Shown: positions 1-7,749, counted from the first letter of the stretch. The stretch is DNA of 64,000 bases from Phascolarctobacterium sp. (GCF_030531065.1 NZ_JAUNOQ010000007.1:90651-154650), one strand, 5' to 3'. Program-made: numbers and translations. The notes: generated from the letters alone by a model not told the origin.

Positions 1-194
1 ACGCAGGCAAGAATCCGTTCATTCTGGATTCCAAAGAGCCGACGCAAAACTTCCGCGAGTTCCTCATGGGCGAGGTTCGCTTCAGCTCCTTGCAGAAGAT
101 GTTCCCAGACACCGCCGAGGCTTTGTTTGAAAAGACGGAAAAGGACGCTAAGGAACGCCTGGACGGCTATAAAAAGCTGGCGGGTAAGGAATAA
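1..194 (+). CDS. nifJ: Pyruvate:ferredoxin (flavodoxin) oxidoreductase, C-terminal end (partial)
   Basis: Only the last 63 or so codons are in the window; the reading frame runs in from the left edge and ends with TAA at 192-194. The translated end, with NPFILDSKEP and FREFLMGEVRFSSL, matches what I know of the extreme C-terminus of homodimeric PFOR, which oxidises pyruvate to acetyl-CoA and reduces ferredoxin in anaerobes. The active-site and cluster domains lie outside the window, so intactness cannot be judged. The assignment rests on this short but characteristic tail. Confidence 0.8.
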   Translation, partial: AGKNPFILDSKEPTQNFREFLMGEVRFSSLQKMFPDTAEALFEKTEKDAKERLDGYKKLAGKE

Positions 195-212
195 AATTAA
201 GGAGGCACGGCT

Positions 213-362
213 ATGGCATATTATATCGCAGGGGCTGCAGTAGTCCTGCTGCTGGTGCTGGCGGCGCGCCGTTACTTTGGCAGAAAGTACGGCGGTTCGC
301 GGCGCTGCGGCGGCTGTCAGGGCTGTCCCTATGCCAAGGGCTGTGCCTCCAATAAAAAATAA
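213..362 (+). CDS. Small Cys-rich single-pass membrane peptide (FeoB-associated type)
   Basis: A 49-residue ORF starts 18 bases after the nifJ stop, behind a clear GGAGG ribosome site. Residues 2-18 form one hydrophobic segment, followed by a basic stretch and a Cys-rich tail with CGGCQGC and a fourth Cys near the end (C-x2-C-x2-C-x5-C). This architecture is that of the small FeoB-associated Cys-rich membrane proteins, but no feoB is nearby, so the name is only a family resemblance. Close spacing suggests co-transcription with nifJ. The cysteines could hold metal or a cluster at the membrane; function is not established. Confidence 0.65.
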   Translation: MAYYIAGAAVVLLLVLAARRYFGRKYGGSRRCGGCQGCPYAKGCASNKK

Positions 363-377
363 AATATCATTATATCA

Positions 378-412
378 TTGACAAAATCAGCCATAAGATA
401 TATTCTTATAAT
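378..412 (+). promoter_or_regulatory. Promoter upstream of alr
   Basis: TTGACA at 378-383 is followed after 17 bases by TATTCT (401-406) and overlaps a TATAAT at 407-412. A perfect 12-bp palindrome, ACTGGCGCCAGT, sits just downstream at 424-435, where a repressor could bind. The terminator-like hairpin at 459-493 lies between this promoter and the alr start. Confidence 0.6.
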
Positions 413-458
413 ACAGTTTGTTTACTGGCGCCAGTCAAGAACTGTAGTGTGAACCAAC

Positions 459-493
459 GCCGCAGCAAAAGCTTTGTCTGCGGCTTATTTTTT
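459..493 (+). terminator. Rho-independent terminator in front of alr
   Basis: Stem GCCGCAG (459-465) pairs with CTGCGGC (478-484), with extra pairing across the loop, and a T-rich tail follows. It lies downstream of the 378-412 promoter and 28 bases before the alr start, so it is either the terminator of a short leader transcript or an attenuator of alr. Confidence 0.65.
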
Positions 494-520
494 GAGAATC
501 TTCAGGCGGGAGGCGATTAC

Positions 521-1639
521 ATGCATATTCAGCGCGGCGCGTGGGCAGAAATTAATCTTGACGCTATAGCTCATAATGTGCAGACAGCCAAGGCCAATCT
601 CAAGCCGACCACCAGGCTTTGCGCCGTGGTTAAGGCGGACGCTTACGGTCATGGCGCGGTGCGCGTGGCTCAGGAGGCGGCGCGCAACGGAGCAGATTTT
701 TTTGCCGTCGCTTTATTGCAGGAGGCTATTAAGCTGCGCGACGCGGGGATTGACCAGCCCATTCTGGTGCTGGGCTCGTTGCTGCCGGAGGTAGCCGATA
801 TTTGCGTGCGCTACGATATCAGTCATGCGGTTTTTGACGAGGAAAGGCTGTACGCTTTAAATGAGGCGGCTGTCAGACTGCATAGCAGGGCGAAAATTCA
901 CATTGCCGTGGATACCGGTATGCACCGCATTGGCGTGCATGTGCGCGACGCCGGACGCTTTGCGAAGCTGGCCGCTTCGCTGCCGGGAATTTATATCGAA
1001 GGCGTTTTTTCTCATTTCGCTACGGCCGACGCCGACGATAAGCAGTATGCCGCGTATCAGTTTGCCCGCTTTCAGGAGGCTTTGGCTTTAATCGAAGCCG
1101 AGGGCGTGCATGTTCCTATCCGCCACATTGCCAACAGCGCGGCGCTGACGGAGCTGCAGGAATATCAGCTGGATATGGTGCGGCAGGGCATTACCCTGTA
1201 CGGTCTGCATCCTGCGCATATGATAGATTGCTATAAGAATTTTGAGCCGGTCATGACGGTTAAAACCCAGGTCAGCTTTGTAAAAACGCTGCCTGCCGGT
1301 AATACCATCGGTTATGGCCGCACCTATACTACGCCCCGCACGAGCGTTATCGCCACGGTGCCCATCGGCTATGCCGACGGCGTGAGCCGCCGCTTGTCCA
1401 ATAAGGGCTATATGATGATTAACGGTATGCGGGCGCCCATTGTGGGCAAGGTCTGCATGGATCAGGTCATGCTGGACGTTACGGATATACCCGGCGTGCA
1501 GCTGGGCAGCGAGGTAGTCGTTTTCGGCGGCCGCGAGCTGCCGATGGAGCTGGTCGCTGAATGGGCGGATACTATTTGCTATGAAATAGTTTGCAATGTA
1601 AGTCCGCGAGTGCCGCGGGAATATGTGCGCGGCAATTAA
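521..1639 (+). CDS. alr: Alanine racemase
   Basis: Interconverts L- and D-alanine with PLP in the cytoplasm and supplies D-Ala for peptidoglycan. The product is 372 residues, the usual length. The PLP lysine is in AVVKADAYGHG (K38), and the C-terminal domain shows TIGYGRTY with the expected catalytic Tyr and VGKVCMDQVMLDVT. I take the ATG at 521 because AGGCGGGAGG precedes it and the protein then starts as the family does; an in-frame upstream start at 449 would run through the terminator hairpin. The gene appears monocistronic, with a promoter at 378-412 and a terminator at 1638-1670. Confidence 0.95.
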   Translation: MHIQRGAWAEINLDAIAHNVQTAKANLKPTTRLCAVVKADAYGHGAVRVAQEAARNGADFFAVALLQEAIKLRDAGIDQPILVLGSLLPEVADICVRYDISHAVFDEERLYALNEAAVRLHSRAKIHIAVDTGMHRIGVHVRDAGRFAKLAASLPGIYIEGVFSHFATADADDKQYAAYQFARFQEALALIEAEGVHVPIRHIANSAALTELQEYQLDMVRQGITLYGLHPAHMIDCYKNFEPVMTVKTQVSFVKTLPAGNTIGYGRTYTTPRTSVIATVPIGYADGVSRRLSNKGYMMINGMRAPIVGKVCMDQVMLDVTDIPGVQLGSEVVVFGGRELPMELVAEWADTICYEIVCNVSPRVPREYVRGN

Positions 1640-1670
1640 AAACGCTTCACGCAGACGGCGTTTTTATTTC
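1638..1670 (+). terminator. Terminator of alr
   Basis: AAAAACGC (1638-1645) pairs perfectly with GCGTTTTT (1658-1665), beginning inside the alr stop codon and continuing into a T-rich tail. Confidence 0.75.
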
Positions 1671-1691
1671 TTACGCTTTCCCTTATTTTAT

Positions 1692-1737
1692 GGCTGCCGG
1701 AGGATTTTTCCAAAGGCAGTCCTTTTTTCTTTTTTTA
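1692..1737 (+). terminator. Second hairpin with long T-tract
   Basis: CTGCC (1694-1698) pairs with GGCAG (1715-1719), and a tract of about 14 mostly T bases follows. It lies between alr and the convergent thi operon and may back up the alr terminator or end a small transcript. Confidence 0.5.
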
Positions 1738-1757
1738 AAATGAATTTACGCAAGCCA

Positions 1758-1850
1758 AAACGCAGAGAAAAATGTACCGGCCCCCGCAAAGTCAGACTTA
1801 AAAATCTGACGCTGGGAGGCCGCTACAAAGCTCTCTGCGTTTTTTATATT
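1758..1850 (+). other. Three-tier nested stem structure of unknown role
   Basis: Three nested complementary segments are visible. The outer arms are AACGCAGAGA near 1758-1768 and TCTCTGCGTT near 1831-1842; a middle GGCC/GGCC pair lies inside; the inner pair is GTCAGA/TCTGAC. A run of six T follows on the plus strand. It could be a compound terminator shared by the convergent alr and thi genes or the 3' half of a small RNA. I do not recognise a known riboswitch class in it. Confidence 0.45.
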
Positions 1851-2413
1851 TGCATATAAGCCGACATAATGCAGGCTCCTGCCGCGCCGCAGGCCTGCAA
1901 ATCCTGCCATTGCGCGGCGTTAAGCCCTACGCCGCCGATAGCGTAAACCGGCACGGGGCTGCTGCGGCAGATTTGGCGCAGAAAGTCCAGCCCCCGCGGC
2001 GGCAGGCCGGGCTTGCAGCCGGTGGCGTAAACGTGCCCGGCCACCAGCCGGGTCGCGCCGCATTGCACGGCTTGCCGCGCTTCCTCCAAACTGTGGACGG
2101 AAACGCCGATATCGCTGAAACAGCTGCGGTCGTATGGCGGCAGCGCAAGTAAATTTTTCAGCGGCAGGTGCAGACGGGTCACGCCCAGCCGCTGCGCCAG
2201 CCGCCAATGCCCGTGGAGAAAAATTTGCGCCGGCGTATCCTGAAAAATGCGCAGGGCTTGTTGCGCCAATGTTTCATATTCGGCGGCGGATAAATTTTTG
2301 GCGCGCAGTATTACGGCGTCGGGCGGACTTTGGCAGCTTAGCAGGCGCGTTAACTGCTCCGGGAGCGGACGCGGGCAGCAGGCGGCGTCGCTAACTGCGA
2401 CGAGCTTAAACAT
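1844..2413 (-). CDS. Thiamine-phosphate synthase family protein (ThiE/TenI-like)
   Basis: A 189-residue protein of the TMP synthase/TenI fold. True ThiE joins HMP-PP and thiazole phosphate; TenI aromatises the thiazole tautomer. Seen in sequence: GHVYATGCKPGLPPRGLDFL, which corresponds to the phosphate-binding region, and YAIGGVG near the C-terminus. It is the last gene of the thi operon and its start overlaps the end of thiH by 8 bases. The N-terminal HMP-PP-binding motifs look degraded relative to ThiE (VILRAKNLS in place of the usual QLREK), which favours a TenI-like role. The substrate assignment is inference. Confidence 0.7.
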   Translation of the reverse strand: MFKLVAVSDAACCPRPLPEQLTRLLSCQSPPDAVILRAKNLSAAEYETLAQQALRIFQDTPAQIFLHGHWRLAQRLGVTRLHLPLKNLLALPPYDRSCFSDIGVSVHSLEEARQAVQCGATRLVAGHVYATGCKPGLPPRGLDFLRQICRSSPVPVYAIGGVGLNAAQWQDLQACGAAGACIMSAYMQI

Positions 2414-3629
2414 AAACGTACTCCGACATCACGGGCTGCAGGCCCAGCTTTTCCATGGCCGCGAAAATTTCCTCCAGGCTGCGCCCGTCGTCGATGGCGA
2501 ATTGTTCGTCGCCTAATTCCTGCGCGACGCTGTGGCCGCCGATGCCCGTATTGACGCCGGCGGAAATTTTATTGGCGGCGATGAGCATTAAATTATCGCG
2601 GACGCGGGCGCATTCCCTGCTGGACACGGTGATGGAGGCGAAGGGCAGGAACAGGCGGTAGGCGCAGACCACTTGCAGAAGCTGGCGCTCGTGGACGTCC
2701 AGCGGCTTAATCTGCTCGTTGTTGACGATGGGACGCAGGCGCGGACAGGACAGCGCGATTTCGGCGTGAGGGTACTGCCTCTGCACCAGATAAGCGTGGA
2801 GCCCGGCGGCGTAGGCGTCGCGGCGGAAATCGTCCAGCCCCAGCAGGGCGGCGAAGCCCACGCCGCGCATACCGCCGTGCAGCGCGCGCTCCTGTGTGTA
2901 AAAGCGGTAGGGGAAAACGCGCTTGTGCCCCGCCAGATGCAGCTGCGCGTATTTGTCGCTATTATACGTTTCCTGAAAAACCGTGACGTAATCGGCGCCG
3001 CATTGGTGCAGATAAGCGTACTCGTCGCTGTTGACGGGATAAATTTCCAAGCCGACGACTTTGAAATATTTGCGGGCCAGCTGGCAGGCGCGGCCTATAT
3101 ATTCTACGCCGGACATTTTGCGGCTTTCGCCGGTTAAAATTAAAATTTCCTGCATACCGGTGGCGGCGATGGCGGCCATTTCGCGCTTTATTTGTTCCTC
3201 GTCGAGCCGCGCGCGGCAAATAGCGTTATGGCTGTTAAAGCCGCAGTAAACGCAGTAATTTTCGCAGTAATTGGCGATGTACAGCGGCGTAAAGAAATGC
3301 ACGGAGTTGCCGAAGTAACGCCTGCGCTCGGCTTGAGCCTTCTGCGCTATTTCCTCCAGCAGCGGCAGGGCGGCGGGGGACAGCAGCGCGGCGAAATCCT
3401 CCGGCGTGCGCCGGTCGTGCGCTAAGGCTCGCCGCACGTCGGCGGCGGTATATTTTTGATAAGCGTACTCCCTGCGTTGGCGGCAGACCTGCTCCAGCAT
3501 AGCGGATTCTAAAACCTCCATGCCCTCCTGATACGCCATGTGGTCGGGCAGATCGCGAGCGCTGAACCGGGCGGCAGCATCGCTGTAAATACTGTCGTTA
3601 AAAAATTTATCGTCCGTAATATTTTTCAT
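2406..3629 (-). CDS. thiH: 2-iminoacetate synthase (tyrosine lyase)
   Basis: Radical SAM enzyme that cleaves tyrosine to dehydroglycine and p-cresol in anaerobic thiazole synthesis, acting with ThiG and ThiS. The CxxxCxxC motif for the 4Fe-4S cluster is at C122, C126 and C129 (NYCENYCVYC), and 407 residues is typical. I use the ATG at 3629, where GAGGTG spanning the thiG stop provides the ribosome site; an upstream start at 3641 would add four residues and overlap thiG. Presence of thiH rather than thiO is consistent with an anaerobe. Confidence 0.93.
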   Translation of the reverse strand: MKNITDDKFFNDSIYSDAAARFSARDLPDHMAYQEGMEVLESAMLEQVCRQRREYAYQKYTAADVRRALAHDRRTPEDFAALLSPAALPLLEEIAQKAQAERRRYFGNSVHFFTPLYIANYCENYCVYCGFNSHNAICRARLDEEQIKREMAAIAATGMQEILILTGESRKMSGVEYIGRACQLARKYFKVVGLEIYPVNSDEYAYLHQCGADYVTVFQETYNSDKYAQLHLAGHKRVFPYRFYTQERALHGGMRGVGFAALLGLDDFRRDAYAAGLHAYLVQRQYPHAEIALSCPRLRPIVNNEQIKPLDVHERQLLQVVCAYRLFLPFASITVSSRECARVRDNLMLIAANKISAGVNTGIGGHSVAQELGDEQFAIDDGRSLEEIFAAMEKLGLQPVMSEYVYV

Positions 3630-3637
3630 AGCGCACC

Positions 3638-4402
3638 TCAATCCCGCAAGAAGCCGGTCAAGGGCGAGGAGGCTTTGGCGCTGCCGCGCACCTCGCCCAA
3701 GCCTGCCAGATAGGCCTGCCGTCCGGCTGCGACGGCCTGCTTAAAGGCGGCGGCCATCAACGCGATATCGCCCGCGCTGGCGATAGCCGTGTTGGCCATG
3801 ATGGCGGCGGCTCCCATTTCCATGGCTTCGCAGGCCTGGGAGGGGCGGCCGATGCCTGCGTCCACGATTAAAGGCAAATCTATTTCGGCCAGCAAAATTT
3901 TAAGAAAATCCTTCGTGCAAAGTCCCTGGTTGGAACCGATGGGCGCGCCCAGGGGCATGATGCAGGCGGCGCCCGCGTCGCGCAGCTGCCGAGCCGTCGT
4001 CAAATCGGGATACATATAGGGCATGACGATGAAGCCTTCCTTAGCCAAGGCTTCCGTGGCCTTTACTGTTTCGTAATTATCCGGTAGCAGATATTTGCTG
4101 TCGCTGACGACTTCGACCTTCACGAAATCCGTTTGGCACAGCTCTCGCGCCAAACGGGCAATGCGCACGGCTTCGTCGGCGTTGCGCGCGCCCGAAGTGT
4201 TGGGCAGCAGCGTAACGTGGGGCGGCACGTAATCTAAAATATTGGCCAGCTCGCCGCCGTTGGCTCGGCGCAGAGCCAGCGTCAGCAGTTCTGCGTCGGC
4301 CTGTTCCACGGCGGCTTTGATGAGCTCCAAAGAATATTTGCCGGAGCCTAAAATAAAACGGGAGGAAAAGGCGCGGCCTCCCAAAATCAGCTTGTCTTCC
4401 AT
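3638..4402 (-). CDS. thiG: Thiazole synthase
   Basis: Forms the thiazole phosphate ring from deoxyxylulose phosphate, dehydroglycine and ThiS thiocarboxylate. The 254-residue TIM-barrel protein has the Schiff-base lysine in FVKVEVVSD (K95), and glycine-rich phosphate-binding loops such as VDAGIGRPS and ANTAIASA. It abuts thiF with no gap, and its stop is embedded in the thiH ribosome site, so the genes are translationally coupled. Confidence 0.95.
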   Translation of the reverse strand: MEDKLILGGRAFSSRFILGSGKYSLELIKAAVEQADAELLTLALRRANGGELANILDYVPPHVTLLPNTSGARNADEAVRIARLARELCQTDFVKVEVVSDSKYLLPDNYETVKATEALAKEGFIVMPYMYPDLTTARQLRDAGAACIMPLGAPIGSNQGLCTKDFLKILLAEIDLPLIVDAGIGRPSQACEAMEMGAAAIMANTAIASAGDIALMAAAFKQAVAAGRQAYLAGLGEVRGSAKASSPLTGFLRD

Positions 4403-5032
4403 TTATTCATCCTCCAAATCTAAAAGTAAACGGGCGACAGTAAGCGCCTGGTGCGCGGCGGCAAGTCCCACGCGAGCGCCGCACAGGGGCAAAGCGTCTA
4501 TGGAGCTGCTGCCGTCGCCGCAAAGATACAAACGCCGGGTTATGCGCCGCGTCCGAATTTCGTTGCCGCTGCCAAAACCGGCGATGCCGGAAGCGGCTAC
4601 GATTTTCGTATCTGGCAGAGAATCGATAACGCCGTTGACCAGCATGGCTTTGCTGGCCGCGTTATCCAACGCTTCGCAGACGATATCGGCCTTGGCTAAC
4701 AGCCGGGGAATATTTTCCTCCGTTAGCTTAACGTTGCAGGACTGATAATCGCCCCAGGGGTTGATGCGCAGCAGACGCTCGCGCAAAGCTTCCGCCTTAT
4801 AGCGGCCGATATCCTCCCAAAAATAATACTGGCGGTTTAAATTACCTGGCTCCACCTTGTCAAAGTCGATGAACAGCAAATGGCCCACGCCTAAGCGGGC
4901 CAGCCACGCCGCCGCATTGCTGCCTAAGCCGCCGCAGCCGGCCACGGCAACCACGGCCTGCTGCAGCCTGCGCCGTTGGGATGCGGTTAAGCCCTTTTGC
5001 AGCGCGTCCTGTAGTTCTGTTGGCGTCAGCAT
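4403..5032 (-). CDS. thiF: ThiS adenylyltransferase, short ThiF family
   Basis: Adenylates the ThiS C-terminal Gly-Gly before sulfur transfer. The nucleotide-binding motif AGCGGLGSNAA lies at about residues 31-41 and FIDFDKVEPGNLNRQ contains the conserved Asp and Arg. At 209 residues this is the short ThiF type, shorter than E. coli ThiF. I choose the ATG at 5032, which follows GGGAGGAGG within the thiS stop region; the in-frame start at 5050 would overlap thiS by 17 bases. Confidence 0.9.
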   Translation of the reverse strand: MLTPTELQDALQKGLTASQRRRLQQAVVAVAGCGGLGSNAAAWLARLGVGHLLFIDFDKVEPGNLNRQYYFWEDIGRYKAEALRERLLRINPWGDYQSCNVKLTEENIPRLLAKADIVCEALDNAASKAMLVNGVIDSLPDTKIVAASGIAGFGSGNEIRTRRITRRLYLCGDGSSSIDALPLCGARVGLAAAHQALTVARLLLDLEDE

Positions 5033-5033
5033 T

Positions 5034-5228
5034 TTAACCTCCTCCCACAAAGCTGACGATTTCCAAACGGTCGGCGTCGGTAATAATCGTACCGGCGTAG
5101 TCGCTGCGCTTGACGATAACGCCGCCGCGTTCCACCGCTACCAGCTGGGGCCTGTAGCCTTGTTCCTGCAATAATTCCAGCAGCGTTACGGGCTGGGGCA
5201 AAAAAATATTTTGTCCGTTAAGTACCAT
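5034..5228 (-). CDS. thiS: Sulfur carrier protein ThiS
   Basis: A 64-residue ubiquitin-like protein ending in VGGG; the terminal Gly-Gly becomes the thiocarboxylate that donates sulfur to ThiG. Start at ATG 5228, preceded by AAAGGAG at the right distance; a TTG at 5252 would add eight residues encoded by the terminator tail and is unlikely. It is the first gene of thiSFGH-thiE/tenI and sits directly behind the riboswitch hairpin at 5249-5310. Confidence 0.9.
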   Translation of the reverse strand: MVLNGQNIFLPQPVTLLELLQEQGYRPQLVAVERGGVIVKRSDYAGTIITDADRLEIVSFVGGG

Positions 5229-5248
5229 GGCACATCTCCTTTCGCAAA

Positions 5249-5310
5249 ACAAAAAAGCTCATGAAGCAGCTACACCCGCGGTGGTGTACCCCTTCATGAG
5301 CTTCTGGCTC
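5249..5310 (-). promoter_or_regulatory. Candidate thiS-motif (HMP-PP) riboswitch embedded in a terminator
   Basis: On the minus strand a perfect 12-bp stem (AAGCTCATGAAG at 5303-5292 with CTTCATGAGCTT at 5266-5255) encloses an internal loop of GGG opposite GCTG. A second 6-bp stem, TACACC/GGTGTA, is closed by a 6-base loop. A run of six T follows, then the thiS ribosome site. A small aptamer inside a classic terminator directly before thiS is the architecture I recall for the HMP-PP riboswitch class (thiS motif). No TPP riboswitch consensus is present. The identity is from memory of the class, not from a covariance search. Confidence 0.7.
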
Positions 5311-5398
5311 ACTCTCAAAATAATATGCAATTATATTTTTATTATAGGCGATATTGTCGTGCGCGTCAAGACGGCGGGACGTTGTGTTGCAAAGATAG

Positions 5399-5459
5399 TT
5401 TTTAAGCTTCCCCTCGCAAAACGCGAGGGGAAAAACATATTCGCTATAAAATAAAGCTT
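5399..5459. repeat. Dispersed hairpin repeat, copy 1
   Basis: About 60 bp closely similar to 8122-8182. Both copies contain a GCGAGGGG arm, a TTCGCTATAAAA segment and flanking AGCTT/AAAGCT arms. In this copy CCCCTCGC and GCGAGGGG form a perfect 8-bp stem. It lies between the thi operon and the divergent hydrolase gene. Confidence 0.6.
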
Positions 5460-5498
5460 CGGCGTACTGCCCTTTCCGTGTGCCGAAGCTTTCTTTTT
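5453..5498. terminator. Strong hairpin with T-runs on both strands
   Basis: AAAGCTTCGGC (5453-5463) pairs perfectly with GCCGAAGCTTT (5482-5492), followed by CTTTTT on the plus strand and TTTATTTTAT on the minus strand. It overlaps the end of the dispersed repeat and insulates the thi operon from the gene at 5657. Confidence 0.6.
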
Positions 5499-5567
5499 GG
5501 GAAAACGGCGGTGGAAAACAAAAAAATATATGCCTTGAAAGCATATTATAGCGTAAAGAATAAGTAT

Positions 5568-5596
5568 TTGATATAGAGTGCGACTGCCATTATAAT
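5568..5596 (+). promoter_or_regulatory. Promoter of the 5657 hydrolase gene
   Basis: TTGATA (5568-5573), 17-base spacer, TATAAT (5591-5596), about 60 bases before the start codon. Confidence 0.7.
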
Positions 5597-5656
5597 GAAG
5601 ATAGTTCGAGAGATATATTTTGCAGATGAAAAATATTTTGAGGAGGTAGATTGATT

Positions 5657-6718
5657 ATGAAGATGAGCAGAATGAAAAAACTGGCGGGCTTGCTGGCGTT
5701 AGGGTTGACGTTAGCTGTGTGCGGCGCTGCGGGAGCAGCTTATGAGCCGCAAAAGCCTGCGGACGCCGCTAATTTTTATCAAAGCGCCGAGCTGGAAAAA
5801 CGCAGCGTCAGCTTTAAGAGCCTGTACGATTTGAAAATCGCCGGGAATTTATACCTGCCTAAGCAAATGCAGGCCGACAAAAAATACAGCGCGATTATCG
5901 TAGGGCACCCCATGGGCGCAGTCAAAGAACAAAGCGCCGATTTGTACGCGCAGAAGCTGGCGGAGCGCGGCTTTGTCACTCTGTCCATCGACCTGCCGTA
6001 TTGGGGCGGCAGCGAGGGGACGCCGCGCAATTCTGTGAATACGGCGGCTTATGCCGACGCTTTCAGCTCCGCCGTGGATTATTTAGGCACGCGCAGTTTT
6101 ATTGACCGGGAGAAGATTGGCGTTATCGGTATTTGCGGCAGCGGCAGCTTTGCTATCAGCGCCGCTAAGATTGACCCGCGCATTAAAGCTTTGGCTACCG
6201 TTAGCATGTACGATATGGGCGCGGCTGTGCGCGACGGTCTGCGTCACAGCACCACCCTGGAGCAGCGCAAGCAGCTTGCGGCAGCGGCGGCGGAGCAGCG
6301 CTATAAGGAATTTTTGGGCGGCGAGAAGGAATATACCAGCGGTACTGTTCACGAAATTACCGATAAATCGTCGGCTATTGAAAAGGAATTTTTTGATTTT
6401 TACCGTACTGAGCGCGGAGAGGTAACGCCGCCGGGCGCAAATCCGCAAACTACTACCCATCCGACGTTGACCAGCTTCGTAAGCTTTATGAATTTCTATC
6501 CCTTCAACGATATTGAAACTATTGCGCCGCGACCGCTGCTCTTTATCGCCGGGGACAAGGCGCATTCCTTGGAGTTCAGCGAGGACGCCTATCGCCGCGC
6601 GGCCGAACCGAAGGAATTGTATTTAGTGAAGGGCGCGGGCCACGTCGATTTATACGACCGCGTAAACCTCATTCCCTTCGCCAAGCTGGGTTCTTTCTTC
6701 CATAAATATCTGGACTAA
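5657..6718 (+). CDS. Secreted alpha/beta hydrolase
   Basis: A 353-residue protein with an N-terminal signal peptide (basic start, hydrophobic residues about 9-27, AGAA cleavage region), so export is likely. The hydrolase fold is indicated by VGHPMGA (oxyanion region), GVIGICGSGS around residue 160, and GAGHVDLYD with the catalytic His near the end. The nucleophile is probably Cys160 in GICGSG, as in dienelactone-hydrolase-like members, although Ser162 cannot be excluded. Start ATG 5657 follows GAGGAGG; a TTG at 5651 is the alternative. Substrate unknown. Single gene with its own promoter and terminator. Confidence 0.75.
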   Translation: MKMSRMKKLAGLLALGLTLAVCGAAGAAYEPQKPADAANFYQSAELEKRSVSFKSLYDLKIAGNLYLPKQMQADKKYSAIIVGHPMGAVKEQSADLYAQKLAERGFVTLSIDLPYWGGSEGTPRNSVNTAAYADAFSSAVDYLGTRSFIDREKIGVIGICGSGSFAISAAKIDPRIKALATVSMYDMGAAVRDGLRHSTTLEQRKQLAAAAAEQRYKEFLGGEKEYTSGTVHEITDKSSAIEKEFFDFYRTERGEVTPPGANPQTTTHPTLTSFVSFMNFYPFNDIETIAPRPLLFIAGDKAHSLEFSEDAYRRAAEPKELYLVKGAGHVDLYDRVNLIPFAKLGSFFHKYLD

Positions 6719-6750
6719 AGGCGAGGGATAAGCAAACGCTAAAAAATCAC

Positions 6751-6785
6751 TGCCGCCGACGTGCGCTGTCGGCGGTATTTTTATT
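6751..6785 (+). terminator. Terminator of the 5657 hydrolase gene
   Basis: CCGCCGAC pairs with GTCGGCGG around a 7-base loop, followed by TATTTTTATT. Confidence 0.8.
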
Positions 6786-6823
6786 GGAAGAAAGCGGGGC
6801 GATTTTAAACTATGCTGCCAATG

Positions 6824-6832
6824 TGCTATAAT
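6824..6832 (+). promoter_or_regulatory. Extended -10 promoter of the LysR gene
   Basis: TGCTATAAT (6824-6832) is an extended -10 element, 22 bases before the ATG; no convincing -35 is seen. The leader would be very short. Confidence 0.5.
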
Positions 6833-6853
6833 AAAAGCACTGGAGGTGCAGCC

Positions 6854-7747
6854 ATGGAATTACGGGTATTGCGCTATTTTTTAACAGTTGTGCGGGAGGG
6901 GGGCATCGTAGCTGCCGCGGAAACGCTGCATCTGACGCAGCCCACCCTGTCGCGCCAGCTGAAAGAATTAGAAGAGGAAGTAGGCGCGCAGCTTTTTATT
7001 CGCGGCAATAAAACGCAGAAGATAGTCTTGACGGATAAGGGACAGCTTTTGCGCAACCGGGCGGAGGATTTGCTGGCCTTGGCTGATAAAGCCTGGCAGG
7101 AGCTGCAAGAGGACGAAAGCGAAATCAGCGGGACGGTGCAGATAGGCTGCGGCGAAAGCGACGGTATGCGTTTGCTGGCGCAGGCAGCGCAACGGCTGCG
7201 CTTAAAATATCCCGATATTAAAGTAGATTTGTACAGCGGTAACGCGGAAAATGTTAAAGAACGCCTGGACAAGGGACTGCTGGATTTTGGCTTGTTCATT
7301 CAGCCGACCAATTTGCAGAAGTACGAAACGCTGCGGCTTCCTGTTACCGACCGCTGGGGGGTGCTGGTGCGCCGCGATTCCATTTTGGCGAAGCGGGAAA
7401 ATTTGACGGCGCAGGATTTGCAGGGCCTGCCGCTTTTAGTCAGCAGTCAGGAAACTGTGCTGCACAATTTGCAGCAATGGTTTCAGCTGCAGCCAGATAA
7501 ACTGCGCATAGTAGGAACATATAATTTATTATTTAACGCGGCGCTGCTCGTGGAGGAAGGCTTCGGCTGCGCCGTATGCCTGGATAAATTACTGGTGGGC
7601 GTCAGCGACAAGCTGCGTTTTGTACCGCTGTCGCCGCAAGTAGAAATGGACATCGATTTGGCTTGGCGGCGTTACCAGCCTTTAAGCAAAGCGGCGGCTG
7701 CGTTTTTAAAAGAAACGCGCGCGTTGTGCGAACTTGTGTCCGTATAA
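6854..7747 (+). CDS. LysR-family transcriptional regulator
   Basis: A 297-residue LysR protein with the winged helix-turn-helix at about residues 1-60 (LRYFLTVVREGGIVAAAETLHLTQPTLSRQ, shown here as two stretches: LRYFLTVVREGG and AETLHLTQPTLSRQ). The C-terminal ligand-binding domain begins near residue 90 (GTVQIGCGES). Start at ATG 6854 behind GGAGGTG; the 14-residue upstream extension would run through the promoter. The neighbouring hydrolase at 5657 is a possible target but is on the same strand upstream with a terminator between. Ligand unknown. Confidence 0.88.
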   Translation: MELRVLRYFLTVVREGGIVAAAETLHLTQPTLSRQLKELEEEVGAQLFIRGNKTQKIVLTDKGQLLRNRAEDLLALADKAWQELQEDESEISGTVQIGCGESDGMRLLAQAAQRLRLKYPDIKVDLYSGNAENVKERLDKGLLDFGLFIQPTNLQKYETLRLPVTDRWGVLVRRDSILAKRENLTAQDLQGLPLLVSSQETVLHNLQQWFQLQPDKLRIVGTYNLLFNAALLVEEGFGCAVCLDKLLVGVSDKLRFVPLSPQVEMDIDLAWRRYQPLSKAAAAFLKETRALCELVSV

Positions 7748-7749
7748 TA

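Noticed and set aside
1623..1859. 78-codon plus-strand frame after alr
   Set aside because: It runs through three hairpins and T-tracts, and lacks a ribosome site.
5249..5330. TPP riboswitch before thiS
   Set aside because: The conserved TPP elements (CTGAGA, ACCCTTGAACCTGAT-type segments) are absent on the minus strand here.
5218..5544. 108-codon minus-strand frame before thiS
   Set aside because: It crosses the riboswitch, the dispersed repeat and a terminator; no coding character.
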